From assembly GCA_019352135.1 (NCBI GenBank), contig JABBNX010000004.1:1-64000 (forward strand): a stretch of DNA of 64,000 nt, read 5' to 3'. Source of the DNA: Pseudomonadota bacterium. Its GTDB lineage: Bacteria > Desulfobacterota > Desulfuromonadia > Geobacterales > Pseudopelobacteraceae. This document shows, piece after piece, positions 8,635 through 17,070 of the stretch (its first letter is position 1; the number at the start of each line of letters is the position of its first letter). A program made the position numbers and the translations under genes. The notes beneath the pieces were generated by a model. That model ran no database searches. It was not told the DNA's origin and saw only the letters and a program-made list of their open reading frames with translations.

Positions 8635-8880
8635 ATGCTACCTGTAAGCTACCTGTAAGCTACCTATCCATATTTATAAATAGTTGGTATTAAAGGCTTT
8701 ATGCCACCTATGCCACCTATGCTACCTATTATTCGCACGTATAGAGATTTTATATCTACAGACATTACATTGTCTTTTTTTCGTATAGGCTTTTAAAATA
8801 GGTGCCATACGTGGCTTAGGTGGCATAACATCTATAATTACGGCTAGTTACAATGTTGATAGGTGGCATATAGGTGGCAT
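8635..8880. repeat. Two-sided iteron array, candidate replication origin
   Basis: ATGCTACCTGTA 8635, AGCTACCTGTA 8647, AGCTACCTATC 8658, ATGCCACCT 8701 and 8710, ATGCTACCTATT 8719; inverted AGGTGGCAT at 8818, 8861 and 8872 plus a degenerate copy near 8799; AT-rich centre; adjacent to primase gene. Confidence 0.75.
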
Positions 8881-8886
8881 TTCGTG

Positions 8887-10467
8887 TTATTCCCCCCAAT
8901 CAACACTTGATTTTATTAACGATTCAAAGTGTTTCCGGCACGTTTCCAATGGTGGTACATGGTAGTGATAGGCCTGTGTAGCGCCAATACTCGGGTATTC
9001 GGTTTCAATTTGTCTGTAGCATCTTGATTTCCAACCTTTCGGTAATACTTTGCGGAGAGACATCCCGAATAGAGTTTGCCCCGCTCTATGATGTATCGAC
9101 CTATCGGCCATGTTCGCGATATATGACCCGTAGAGCTTTTCAGTAGGGATATATTTCCAACCACTACCAGGAATGAGCTCCCCCTCAGACAAGCGGTGGA
9201 ACCACCATTGGAAGAACGGGTCAAGGCTCTGCAGCTTTTGTTCAAATAGCCCTGATGTCTGCGGTACATCCCGAATTTGAAAGTCACCCAGATCGTGATT
9301 TTGGAGAGCATGGAGCATTGCAGCAAGACCGTCTGCTTCCATTTCATCTACCAATGCTTTAAAATAGGCTTTGTCCTGCATCTTCGCGTCTGATACGTCC
9401 AGGACACAAAAGCGGCGTTCTTCTAGTCCAGCCGGGACAACCCAGTCATTATTGGAGGCCATAAGGATGTGGAGCATGTTCCGGACAAATACCACGTCAC
9501 GCCCTTTGCCTTCGATCGTCAGTGTAGGTTCGGTGATAACGCCCTTCAAAACAGACTCGCCCTGTTTATCACCAGCCCAAAACGCCTCGTCAGCGAATAG
9601 AAAAACGACATCTCGCAAATGGCTGTTAAAATTCCCTGTCAAGTATTTGCTGCTCGTAATATGCGCGGCGTTCCCTCCGAACAGCTTACACATATAGTTG
9701 CCTAACATGCCCTTGCCTGTGCCGCGCTTCCCACGGAGGACTAAGGCAACCTCTGCTTGTTCCCCCGGCTTCTGAACGGCGGTAGCAAGCCATCCCATTA
9801 CATATTGGTACGCGGTCTCGTTATCGGAACATACAACATGGAAAATATGGTCATGCATCCTCCGCCACGATCCATCTGCTGGCTGAACGGAAAAGCCCCG
9901 CCATAGGTTATAAAATCCCGGCGTTTCCTTGCCAGGCTCCAACGTGATCCCTTCATATTGGCGGCGGTCTCCATGCTTTAACCACACTTCTCCAAGCGGC
10001 TTATACACAGGTTCCCCGGCTTTGCTCTCTCCGAAATATACGATATTGTTTAAGTGGTAGTTCTGGAAGTCGATAAAGCTTGAATGGTGCAGTTCGTTGC
10101 GTCCCATAAGTGCATTCCACGATTCAGCGAATACATAAGTTCTGCCGCCTTCTTTGCTTACAAAGTGCGTTTCATTCAGTTTTGTTACCCTCTCCGTGGT
10201 TTCTTGCTCAGGGTCTGTTCCACCGTTAGGACGTTGCTGGGTATCGGTATGAACTATTTTAGAAGATGTTTTTACCGTCTGTTTTCGTGCGCTTTTCTTC
10301 GCTGTGTCCCTGCTGGGGATAGGGCCATCCCAGGGGATAAATTCACCGTTTTCAGATTTACAGAAGTATGAGTACCCATCCAGACTCCTATCAGGCTCTG
10401 TTTTTGTCACTGGTTGCGGGGTATCCATGAAGATGTCGTAGTAATAAAGTTGCAGGGTTTTACTCAT
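8887..10467 (-). CDS. Phage/satellite primase-helicase (DUF5906-type SF3-like ATPase)
   Basis: 526 aa; LVLRGKRGTGKGMLGNYMCKLFG Walker A, VVFLFADEAFWAGDKQ Walker B, ILMASNNDWVVPAGLEERRFCVLDVSD. Confidence 0.85.
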   Translation of the reverse strand: MSKTLQLYYYDIFMDTPQPVTKTEPDRSLDGYSYFCKSENGEFIPWDGPIPSRDTAKKSARKQTVKTSSKIVHTDTQQRPNGGTDPEQETTERVTKLNETHFVSKEGGRTYVFAESWNALMGRNELHHSSFIDFQNYHLNNIVYFGESKAGEPVYKPLGEVWLKHGDRRQYEGITLEPGKETPGFYNLWRGFSVQPADGSWRRMHDHIFHVVCSDNETAYQYVMGWLATAVQKPGEQAEVALVLRGKRGTGKGMLGNYMCKLFGGNAAHITSSKYLTGNFNSHLRDVVFLFADEAFWAGDKQGESVLKGVITEPTLTIEGKGRDVVFVRNMLHILMASNNDWVVPAGLEERRFCVLDVSDAKMQDKAYFKALVDEMEADGLAAMLHALQNHDLGDFQIRDVPQTSGLFEQKLQSLDPFFQWWFHRLSEGELIPGSGWKYIPTEKLYGSYIANMADRSIHHRAGQTLFGMSLRKVLPKGWKSRCYRQIETEYPSIGATQAYHYHVPPLETCRKHFESLIKSSVDWGE

Positions 10468-10645
10468 TGATCACCTCCCGCGCCGTCACAATAACGGCGT
10501 TCATGGTGTCATGATCGAATGTACCGAATAGTTGCGTTGTTTGTGAGCTTGTGGTAGGCTTCAGGCACAAATTGTCTTTTGCTTTCCCCTTCTCCAAGCC
10601 CGTTTCCGGTTGCCCCCCGGTTGCGGGTTTCCTGTTTTTAGGCAT
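10460..10645 (-). CDS. Small hypothetical protein in the alpA-primase operon
   Basis: 61 aa; overlaps the end of the AlpA-like gene and the start of the primase. Confidence 0.45.
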   Translation of the reverse strand: MPKNRKPATGGQPETGLEKGKAKDNLCLKPTTSSQTTQLFGTFDHDTMNAVIVTAREVINE

Positions 10646-10934
10646 GGCTTAAAACCTCCCCTGACGATTGAATCAGTGCCCGGATGTCCTCTACACGCCA
10701 ACAGGTTGTGCGCTCTGACAGTTTGATCGAAGCCGGATAACGTCCCGATGCCACGCCCGACCACCATGATGACTTGCTTACGGGGATAATTGGCGCAATC
10801 CCCTTCTTTTTGTCGCCCAAAATTTGCGACAACCTCACAAGACCTGTTTCCGGTAAAACATTTTGTACCGCTTTTGTTTGCTGGCTCTGCATGGCCTGCT
10901 CCTTTTGAGTGAGCAACAAAAAAGCCTGTGACAA
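10638..10934 (-). CDS. AlpA-family phage regulator
   Basis: PIIPVSKSSWWSGVASGRYPASIKLSERTTCWRVEDIRALI is typical of AlpA/HTH_17 proteins; the start codon could be an internal Met. Confidence 0.8.
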   Translation of the reverse strand: MSQAFLLLTQKEQAMQSQQTKAVQNVLPETGLVRLSQILGDKKKGIAPIIPVSKSSWWSGVASGRYPASIKLSERTTCWRVEDIRALIQSSGEVLSHA

Positions 10935-10981
10935 AACGCCGGAACATAATCAAATGCTCTTGGTGTTTCATCACAGGCTTT
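10921..10981. repeat. Perfect 11-bp inverted repeat AAAGCCTGTGA/TCACAGGCTTT
   Basis: 10921-10931 and 10971-10981, spanning the 5' end of the AlpA-like gene. Confidence 0.55.
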
Positions 10982-11167
10982 CCGAAAAGTCGCGCTTTCG
11001 CGGGGGTCGTTGGTCTGTTGCTTATGTGGTTTGTACCGTATCCGTTGGGCTTCCGCTGCTGCCTGTTTGTCTCAACCGTCTAATTAGTGACGGGGGCTTA
11101 CTCTCCCTTGCTGCTCTGGTTACATCTTTCAAGGGTAAGCCCGGCTTTCACATCGTACCGCGTTACG

Positions 11168-11539
11168 TTATGGTTGGATAAAATGTACCTCTTTCAAATT
11201 ATCATAGTGCGAATGAAACTCAATTCTTCCTTGAAAAAGGGCCGGCATCTCCGGGAACATCTCCATAAATTTAGGCATTGCTTCTTTGAATGTTTTTTTT
11301 AAATGTGCCGCTATCCCTTGATGTCGTATTCCGTAATTTTGGTGTATATTTAAAGGCCTAACTCCAGATTGACTGTCATGGTAAGTACTCATAAGCTGGA
11401 AATCCCAACTTTCCCACTCCTCATCTGTTGTACCCGGCTTGCGTCTCAACTCATAGTCTATTGACCTGAGTACTTCGTATGGATCGCCGTAACGTGAAAC
11501 TGTTCCTTTGCCGGGTATTTTCAAAATAAATCGTTCCAT
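11168..11539 (-). CDS. Hypothetical protein in the int-alpA cargo slot
   Basis: ORF MERFILKIPGKGTVSRYGDPYEVLRSIDYELRRKPGTTDEEWESWDF...; no recognised family. Confidence 0.55.
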   Translation of the reverse strand: MERFILKIPGKGTVSRYGDPYEVLRSIDYELRRKPGTTDEEWESWDFQLMSTYHDSQSGVRPLNIHQNYGIRHQGIAAHLKKTFKEAMPKFMEMFPEMPALFQGRIEFHSHYDNLKEVHFIQP

Positions 11540-11558
11540 GCCCACAAGATAAAGCACC

Positions 11559-11602
11559 TAATAGGATGGTGTCAACATAAAAAAGACGTAATAGGATGGT
11601 GT
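11559..11602 (-). repeat. 14-bp direct repeat TAATAGGATGGTGT with 30-bp period
   Basis: 11559-11572 and 11589-11602, upstream of ORF 11168-11539. Confidence 0.55.
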
Positions 11603-11633
11603 AAACCTTCAACGTTACACACTTTTTATGGTT

Positions 11634-12881
11634 TTATGCCGCTTTCTGCTTGAACGGCAACACTTTTGCACCCGCCTTAAGACCGTCCAGGTAATCAGCC
11701 CAGAGCTGCATCATTTTTTTACGCTCATCAAGGTGTGCCGTCCGATTATACGCCCTGCCGTTCGGGTCTTTGACTGCGTGTGCAAGTTGGTGTTCAATGA
11801 AGTCAACACGAAAGCCCAAGATTTCATCGAGTATCGTTCTGGCTGTCGCTCTGAATCCGTGGCCGGTGATTGTGTCGCCATCGAAGTCCATGCGCCGAAA
11901 AGCGGCATTGATAGTGTTGTCGCTCATACATCGGTCGAATGATCTTGTTGAGGGGAAAACATATTTACTATTTCCAGTAAGAGGCTTAAGTGCTGTCAGG
12001 ATCTCTATCGCTCTGACTGACAGTGGTACGAGGTGAGCAACTTTCATCTTCATCTTCTGTGCAGGAATGTTCCATTCAGCCACTTCAAAGTCAATTTCAG
12101 ACCACTCCATATGCCGCAACTCACCAGGCCGCACAAATAGCAGCGGCAATAACTGCAACGCACTCTTGGCAACAAAGCCCCCCTGATATCCGTCTATGGC
12201 TCTGAGTAGTGGTGCAAGTTCCTTTGGGTCCGTTATTGATGACATATGCTTACGTGTCTTGCTGACGGCTGGTAGGTGTTTGCTCAGGCTTGTGGCAATA
12301 TTATATTCAGCCCTGTCTGTCCCAATCGCGTAAACGAATACCTGACTTGCTATCGTTCTACACCGGCGGGCAGTATCAACAGCCCCCCTCTCTTTCACCT
12401 GGTCAAGAATAGTTCGGATGTCTTTGGCTGTGACTTCGGTTATCGGCTTTCCACCGATCCGAGGAAACATATCTTTTTCCATACGGGTCATAATCGTATC
12501 AGCATGGTCTGCTGTCCATGCACTATCACCCAACATTTTCTTGTGCCATTCACGGGCGATACATTCAAAGCTGTTTGCCAGCAATTCTATCTTGGCTGCT
12601 TTGACGGCCTTACGATCTGTCGAAGGGTCAACACCTGCGGCAAGGAGCTTTCGTGCCTCCTCCCGCTTCTCACGGGCTTGTGCAAGTGATATTTCAGGAT
12701 AGGTGCCGAACGAGATGGTTTTGCTCTTGCCTGAGTGGGAATATTTGAAGCGCCACCACTTGCCGCCAGATGTCGCAACAAGAAGAAAAAGACCACCACC
12801 ATCAAACAGGTGTTGCGGCTTGTTTCCGGCTTTGGCTCTTTCTATCTCTAAAGCTCCTAGTGGTAACGTTTTCCTTGCCAT
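11634..12881 (-). CDS. int: P4-type site-specific tyrosine integrase
   Basis: 415 aa; N-terminal DUF4102-like arm-binding domain, catalytic motifs RPGELRHMEWSEID, HGFRATARTIL, HQLAHAVKDPNGRAYNR. Confidence 0.95.
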   Translation of the reverse strand: MARKTLPLGALEIERAKAGNKPQHLFDGGGLFLLVATSGGKWWRFKYSHSGKSKTISFGTYPEISLAQAREKREEARKLLAAGVDPSTDRKAVKAAKIELLANSFECIAREWHKKMLGDSAWTADHADTIMTRMEKDMFPRIGGKPITEVTAKDIRTILDQVKERGAVDTARRCRTIASQVFVYAIGTDRAEYNIATSLSKHLPAVSKTRKHMSSITDPKELAPLLRAIDGYQGGFVAKSALQLLPLLFVRPGELRHMEWSEIDFEVAEWNIPAQKMKMKVAHLVPLSVRAIEILTALKPLTGNSKYVFPSTRSFDRCMSDNTINAAFRRMDFDGDTITGHGFRATARTILDEILGFRVDFIEHQLAHAVKDPNGRAYNRTAHLDERKKMMQLWADYLDGLKAGAKVLPFKQKAA

Positions 12882-13031
12882 TGGTGTAACTCCTTTCTGC
12901 TGTGATGCCCATATAATAAGCGTTTGTGAACTATTGGTGTAACATCTCGCGACAAAAATAGGAGCAAATGGTGTAAGTTTTTTTGGCTTTTATGAGGTGC
13001 ATTGAAGCTGTTACACCATAAGTTACACCTA
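12882..13031. repeat. Putative integrase arm-type sites, right side (TGGTGTAAC/GTTACACCA)
   Basis: TGGTGTAAC at 12882 and 12935, TGGTGTAAG at about 12969, GTTACACCA at 13010, GTTACACCTA at 13022. Confidence 0.6.
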
Positions 13032-13081
13032 TAATTAGTGGACTGCAAGGGATAATATAGGACAATAAAGGACAATAGATA

Positions 13082-13110
13082 ATAAAAAAGCCCCTAATTT
13101 CAAGGGGCTT
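13082..13110 (-). terminator. Rho-independent terminator downstream of selC
   Basis: Minus strand AAGCCCCTtgaaattAGGGGCTTTTTTATT. Confidence 0.7.
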
Positions 13111-13141
13111 AAGACTTCTCAGGAGCGTATAAAACATTAAA

Positions 13142-13239
13142 TGGCGGAAGCACATGGGAATCGAACCCACCGGGGAGATTTCTCATCCCCCCCACTGGTT
13201 TTGAAGACCAGGCCGCCCACCAGCGACGGACGTGCTTCC
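13142..13239 (-). tRNA. selC: tRNA-Sec (anticodon UCA)
   Basis: 8-bp acceptor stem GGAAGCAC/GTGCTTCC, anticodon loop CTTCAAA, long variable arm, T-arm GGTGGGTTCGATTCCCAT (GTTCGATTCC), discriminator G and encoded CCA; 98 nt. Confidence 0.96.
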
Positions 13240-13264
13240 AAAGAGGAATAGCGCAAAAACAAAT

Positions 13265-14209
13265 TTACAACAATTCGATTGCAGCAGCATTTTCAGAAGT
13301 GTGAAAAGGTGACTGCAAATTAAAAGTCTGAAAGACGGACTCAATAAAATCCTTGAGTAAGGGGTCATGAACCTTGTTCTGATTACAGGCCAATGTACGC
13401 GAACGGGTATTACAAAACCCGGGAATAACGTGTTCACGGAGATTACCCGCATTAATATGGTCAGTAACCAGAGATCTCGATACAAAGGCAACTCCTTGCC
13501 CCTGTAAGGTCGATTGTATTAAACATCTGAGATGATCGTGAATGATAACACCCCTGAAGTTTTCAACAGAGTTTCCTGTTTTGCTTAAATTGTCCTTGAA
13601 AAGGTGACGTGAACTACATCCATCTCGTCGTGATATGAGTCGATGTTTAAAAAACTCTTCGAGCCTGGTTTCCTCGGTTGCAATTCCCAGTGATGGTGAT
13701 GAAATCATGACCATTTCATCTTTGAACAGAGGAAAAAGCGCAAGGTTTTCTTTCTTTAATTCCTCACAGTGCTCAATAACAATAACGTCAAATATTTTAT
13801 CAGCAAGATTTTTAATTAATTGATCTGATTGTTGGGTAATAAACTTGATATCTATTTCATGACTGTTTTTTTTCAGAAAGATATCTAAAACCTTCGGCAA
13901 GAAAACAAAACCGAATGTCGGCGTAAAGCCTATTGAAAACTCTACTTTCTTCCCCAAGTTCTTTACATCATTTTCGAGATCGTGTACAGCCATCAAAATC
14001 ATATTTGTTTTAGCAAGTACTTTCTCTCCTGACGGGGTTGGCTTAAGAGTCGAACCTGAACGGTCTATCAGTTGGCATCCATAGTGATCTTCAAGAAACT
14101 TTATGCGCTGGGATACCGCTGATTGAGTTATACACAGTTCCTGAGCAGCGAGGGAAAAGCTTCCCAGATCCAAAACATATTTGAATGTTCTTAGGTAGCG
14201 CGTTTCCAT
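13265..14209 (-). CDS. LysR-family transcriptional regulator
   Basis: N-terminal METRYLRTFKYVLDLGSFSLAAQELCITQSAVSQRIKFLEDHYGCQLIDRSG. Confidence 0.92.
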   Translation of the reverse strand: METRYLRTFKYVLDLGSFSLAAQELCITQSAVSQRIKFLEDHYGCQLIDRSGSTLKPTPSGEKVLAKTNMILMAVHDLENDVKNLGKKVEFSIGFTPTFGFVFLPKVLDIFLKKNSHEIDIKFITQQSDQLIKNLADKIFDVIVIEHCEELKKENLALFPLFKDEMVMISSPSLGIATEETRLEEFFKHRLISRRDGCSSRHLFKDNLSKTGNSVENFRGVIIHDHLRCLIQSTLQGQGVAFVSRSLVTDHINAGNLREHVIPGFCNTRSRTLACNQNKVHDPLLKDFIESVFQTFNLQSPFHTSENAAAIELL

Positions 14210-14656
14210 TTTTTACCTCGCCAATTCCACTACGAAACGGCGTAAATATAACAAACTACACATATTAAAGTCAATTTATTTTCACATTATAAAAGCGGTA
14301 AACTGCTTTCTTCGTGGACTGCCTCATCGTGCCGCAATTCTCTTCTACGCTACCTTTGGGTGCGCTCTGATTTTAAAGTTGATTGCGTTGGAAATAACCT
14401 CTTAATTATAGTTTTCTCCTCAAACCTGAGGACTATTGCATTTTTGCTTGAAACCATTTAAAAATAGACCGTGGAGATGGGTAGATGCGTCTGTAATATA
14501 TGTATTTAAATCCTTAGAAATGTGCTATTCAACTGGTTGCCTCCGTTCATTCACTAAGCCCTTCGCCGGAAAAAGCTGCTTTCATTTCTATTTCACGATT
14601 AAATTGCTTATTTAACAATAACAGACTGTTTCTTAAGGAGATTGAGGAGGTTGTAT

Positions 14657-15103
14657 ATGGCTAAAGGAAGTTTTGATGCGACAGATTTGTTTGCCCCCTT
14701 GATGCTTCGCATTCCGCTCGGGCTGATCTTCATGGCTCACGGTTCTCAGAAACTCTTTGGTCTTTTCGGTGGTCAGGGATTGACGGGGACATTTAAAACC
14801 TTTGAAGAAAAAATGGGGATTCCGCCTATTTTCACATTGCTGGCGATCATCGCTGAATTTGGCGGTGGTTTTGGCATTTTGACCGGCTTTATGACCCGTC
14901 TCTCAGCAGCGGGAATCTCAGCAGTCATGTTGGTTGCCATCTATAAGATTCATTGGGCCCATGGTTTTTTTCTTAATTTAAACTGCGTCCCCGGTCGCGG
15001 GCAGGGCATCGAGTACAATGCCGCTCTGCTGGGTATGGCCCTCTACCTGATGATTGCCGGAGGCGGCCGATGGTGCCTTGACCGGCTGGTATTCAGGTCA
15101 TAA
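14657..15103 (+). CDS. DoxX family membrane protein
   Basis: [44 protein letters not shown] before ATG 14657. Confidence 0.88.
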   Translation: MAKGSFDATDLFAPLMLRIPLGLIFMAHGSQKLFGLFGGQGLTGTFKTFEEKMGIPPIFTLLAIIAEFGGGFGILTGFMTRLSAAGISAVMLVAIYKIHWAHGFFLNLNCVPGRGQGIEYNAALLGMALYLMIAGGGRWCLDRLVFRS

Positions 15104-15131
15104 TAACCTTCACCTATTGTGTTTAAAAATC

Positions 15132-15152
15132 AGGCGGGCTTGCCCGCCTTTC
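15132..15152 (+). terminator. Rho-independent terminator-like hairpin
   Basis: AGGCGGGCTTGCCCGCCT followed by TT. Confidence 0.5.
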
Positions 15153-15188
15153 GATTGTCATACAGATTGTTATAAGGAGTTACACCCC

Positions 15189-16772
15189 GTGGAACTGTTC
15201 AACCAGATAGAAGTCGAAAAACGTCGTACCTTTGCCATTATCAGCCATCCCGATGCCGGAAAAACCACGATCACAGAGAAGCTGTTGCTTTTCGGCGGCG
15301 CCATTCAGCAGGCTGGAGAGGTTCGCGCCCGCAAGAGTGCCCGACATGCAACATCCGACTGGATGGATCTGGAAAAACAGCGCGGCATTTCAGTTACCTC
15401 ATCGGTCATGAAGTTTACCTATGATGAATGCGAAATCAATCTGCTGGATACCCCCGGCCACAACGACTTTTCAGAGGATACCTACCGCGTCTTGACAGCC
15501 GTAGACTCGGTATTGATGGTGATTGACTCTGTTAAAGGAGTTGAAAGCCAGACCAAAAAGCTGCTGGAAGTCTGTCGATTACGTCACACTCCGATCATGA
15601 CGTTCATGAACAAGCTTGACCGTGAGGGACAGGAACCGTTTGATCTTCTGGACGATATCGAAAAAAACCTTCACATGCAGACCGCTCCGATAACGTGGCC
15701 GATTGGAATGGGAAAGCGTTTTCGGGGGACCTACCACTTATATACCAAAGAGTTGACCTTTTTTGACGCAGATGCAGATGACGGTACCGGTGAAATAATA
15801 ACGGTTACGGGGCTGAACGATCCACGTCTGGATGAACTGCTTGGAAGTCAGGTAGAAGAACTGAGAAATGACATAGAACTGTTGGAGGGGGCGGCAAATC
15901 CCTTTGATATGCCGGCATACCTGGCAGGAAAACAGACGCCGGTTTTCTTTGGCAGTGCCATTAATACGTTTGGTGTGCAGCAGTTGCTGGATGCTTTTGT
16001 CCAGTATGCACCGCATCCGTTACCACGCGAAACTGCAACTCGTACTGTTTCTCCCTATGAAGAACCCTTCAGCGGGTTTACATTCAAAATTCAAGCGAAT
16101 ATGGACCCGGCTCACCGTGACCGGATCGCGTTCTTCCGGATCTGTTCCGGCAAATTTACCCGGGGGATGAAGGTTCGCCATGTCCGTTTGGGGCGTGACG
16201 TTCAGATCGCAAACGCTACTATATTTATGGCACAGGATCGCACCAATGTGGAAGAAGCCTGGCCGGGCGATATAATCGGCATCCATAATCACGGTACAAT
16301 CAAGATTGGCGATACCTTTACGATGGGTGAAGATCTTAAGTTCACTGGTATCCCGAGTTTTGCCCCTGAACATTTTCGCAAGGTACGTCTGCTCAATCCG
16401 ATGAAATCAAAGGCATTGGAGAAAGGGTTAGTCCAGTTGGCTGAAGAGGGTGCTACCCAGGTGTTTAAGCCTCTGATGGGTTCGGATTGGGTTATCGGAG
16501 CGGTTGGACTGCTGCAGTTCGAGGTGGTTATGCACCGCCTTGAACACGAATACAGTGTTAAAGTGGCTTTTGAACCGGTCAGTTATGTAACCGCTCGCTG
16601 GGTTACCGGTGAGAAAAAGCATATTGAAGATTTTGAGAAGAAAGAAGCGATGCATGTCTATATTGATGGGGAAAGCAAGTTGACCTATATGGCTGGGAGC
16701 CAGTGGCGTCTGGATAATACTATTGAGAGCTGGAAGGATCTGGTCTTTCATGAAACCAGTGAGCACAGCTAA
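15189..16772 (+). CDS. prfC: Peptide chain release factor 3
   Basis: [43 protein letters not shown] start with AAGGAG RBS, downstream of the ORF-track start. Confidence 0.95.
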   Translation: MELFNQIEVEKRRTFAIISHPDAGKTTITEKLLLFGGAIQQAGEVRARKSARHATSDWMDLEKQRGISVTSSVMKFTYDECEINLLDTPGHNDFSEDTYRVLTAVDSVLMVIDSVKGVESQTKKLLEVCRLRHTPIMTFMNKLDREGQEPFDLLDDIEKNLHMQTAPITWPIGMGKRFRGTYHLYTKELTFFDADADDGTGEIITVTGLNDPRLDELLGSQVEELRNDIELLEGAANPFDMPAYLAGKQTPVFFGSAINTFGVQQLLDAFVQYAPHPLPRETATRTVSPYEEPFSGFTFKIQANMDPAHRDRIAFFRICSGKFTRGMKVRHVRLGRDVQIANATIFMAQDRTNVEEAWPGDIIGIHNHGTIKIGDTFTMGEDLKFTGIPSFAPEHFRKVRLLNPMKSKALEKGLVQLAEEGATQVFKPLMGSDWVIGAVGLLQFEVVMHRLEHEYSVKVAFEPVSYVTARWVTGEKKHIEDFEKKEAMHVYIDGESKLTYMAGSQWRLDNTIESWKDLVFHETSEHS

Positions 16773-16775
16773 GTC

Positions 16776-17006
16776 ATGCCGGTTGGCCAACAAAATCAGA
16801 AGCTGAGAAATAACAGACGTAAAACAGATGGTAAGGCAACCTTGGCGGCTCTTCTCGGTATGTCGTACACCCATTTCCCGCTTATTCTGCCGGGGGTTCA
16901 CCCTCTGGTCGCGCCGCTTATCATGTTTCGTCTGAAACGGCGTGGATTTTCAAACTGCCGGGTTGAAGTGTCAGGAACAGGCCTGATTGTGTATGCGGAC
17001 CGCTAA
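16776..17006 (+). CDS. Hypothetical protein
   Basis: 76-aa ORF between prfC and a hairpin. Confidence 0.45.
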   Translation: MPVGQQNQKLRNNRRKTDGKATLAALLGMSYTHFPLILPGVHPLVAPLIMFRLKRRGFSNCRVEVSGTGLIVYADR

Positions 17007-17013
17007 ATAACAA

Positions 17014-17040
17014 AAGGGCGCCCACGTCGGTCGCCCTTCT
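17014..17040. terminator. Terminator-like inverted repeat AAGGGCG/CGCCCTT
   Basis: Lies between convergent genes. Confidence 0.5.
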
Positions 17041-17070
17041 CTGTACTCAACCGCTCATTTCTTCAACGGA

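Larger units (their letters stand above)
3907..13161. mobile_element. Integrated phage-satellite-like element at the 3' end of selC
   Basis: Flanked by 12-bp direct repeat GCACATGGGAAT (3907-3918; 13150-13161 inside tRNA-Sec). Integrase gene next to the tRNA. Contains AlpA-like, primase, TerS-like and virion-like genes. GTTACACCTA-type repeats near both ends. Confidence 0.85.

Noticed and set aside
15054-15188. N-terminal extension of prfC in the ORF track
   Set aside because: A GTG at 15189 with AAGGAG upstream and RF3-like start ([13 protein letters not shown]) is more plausible; the extension overlaps doxX and a terminator hairpin.
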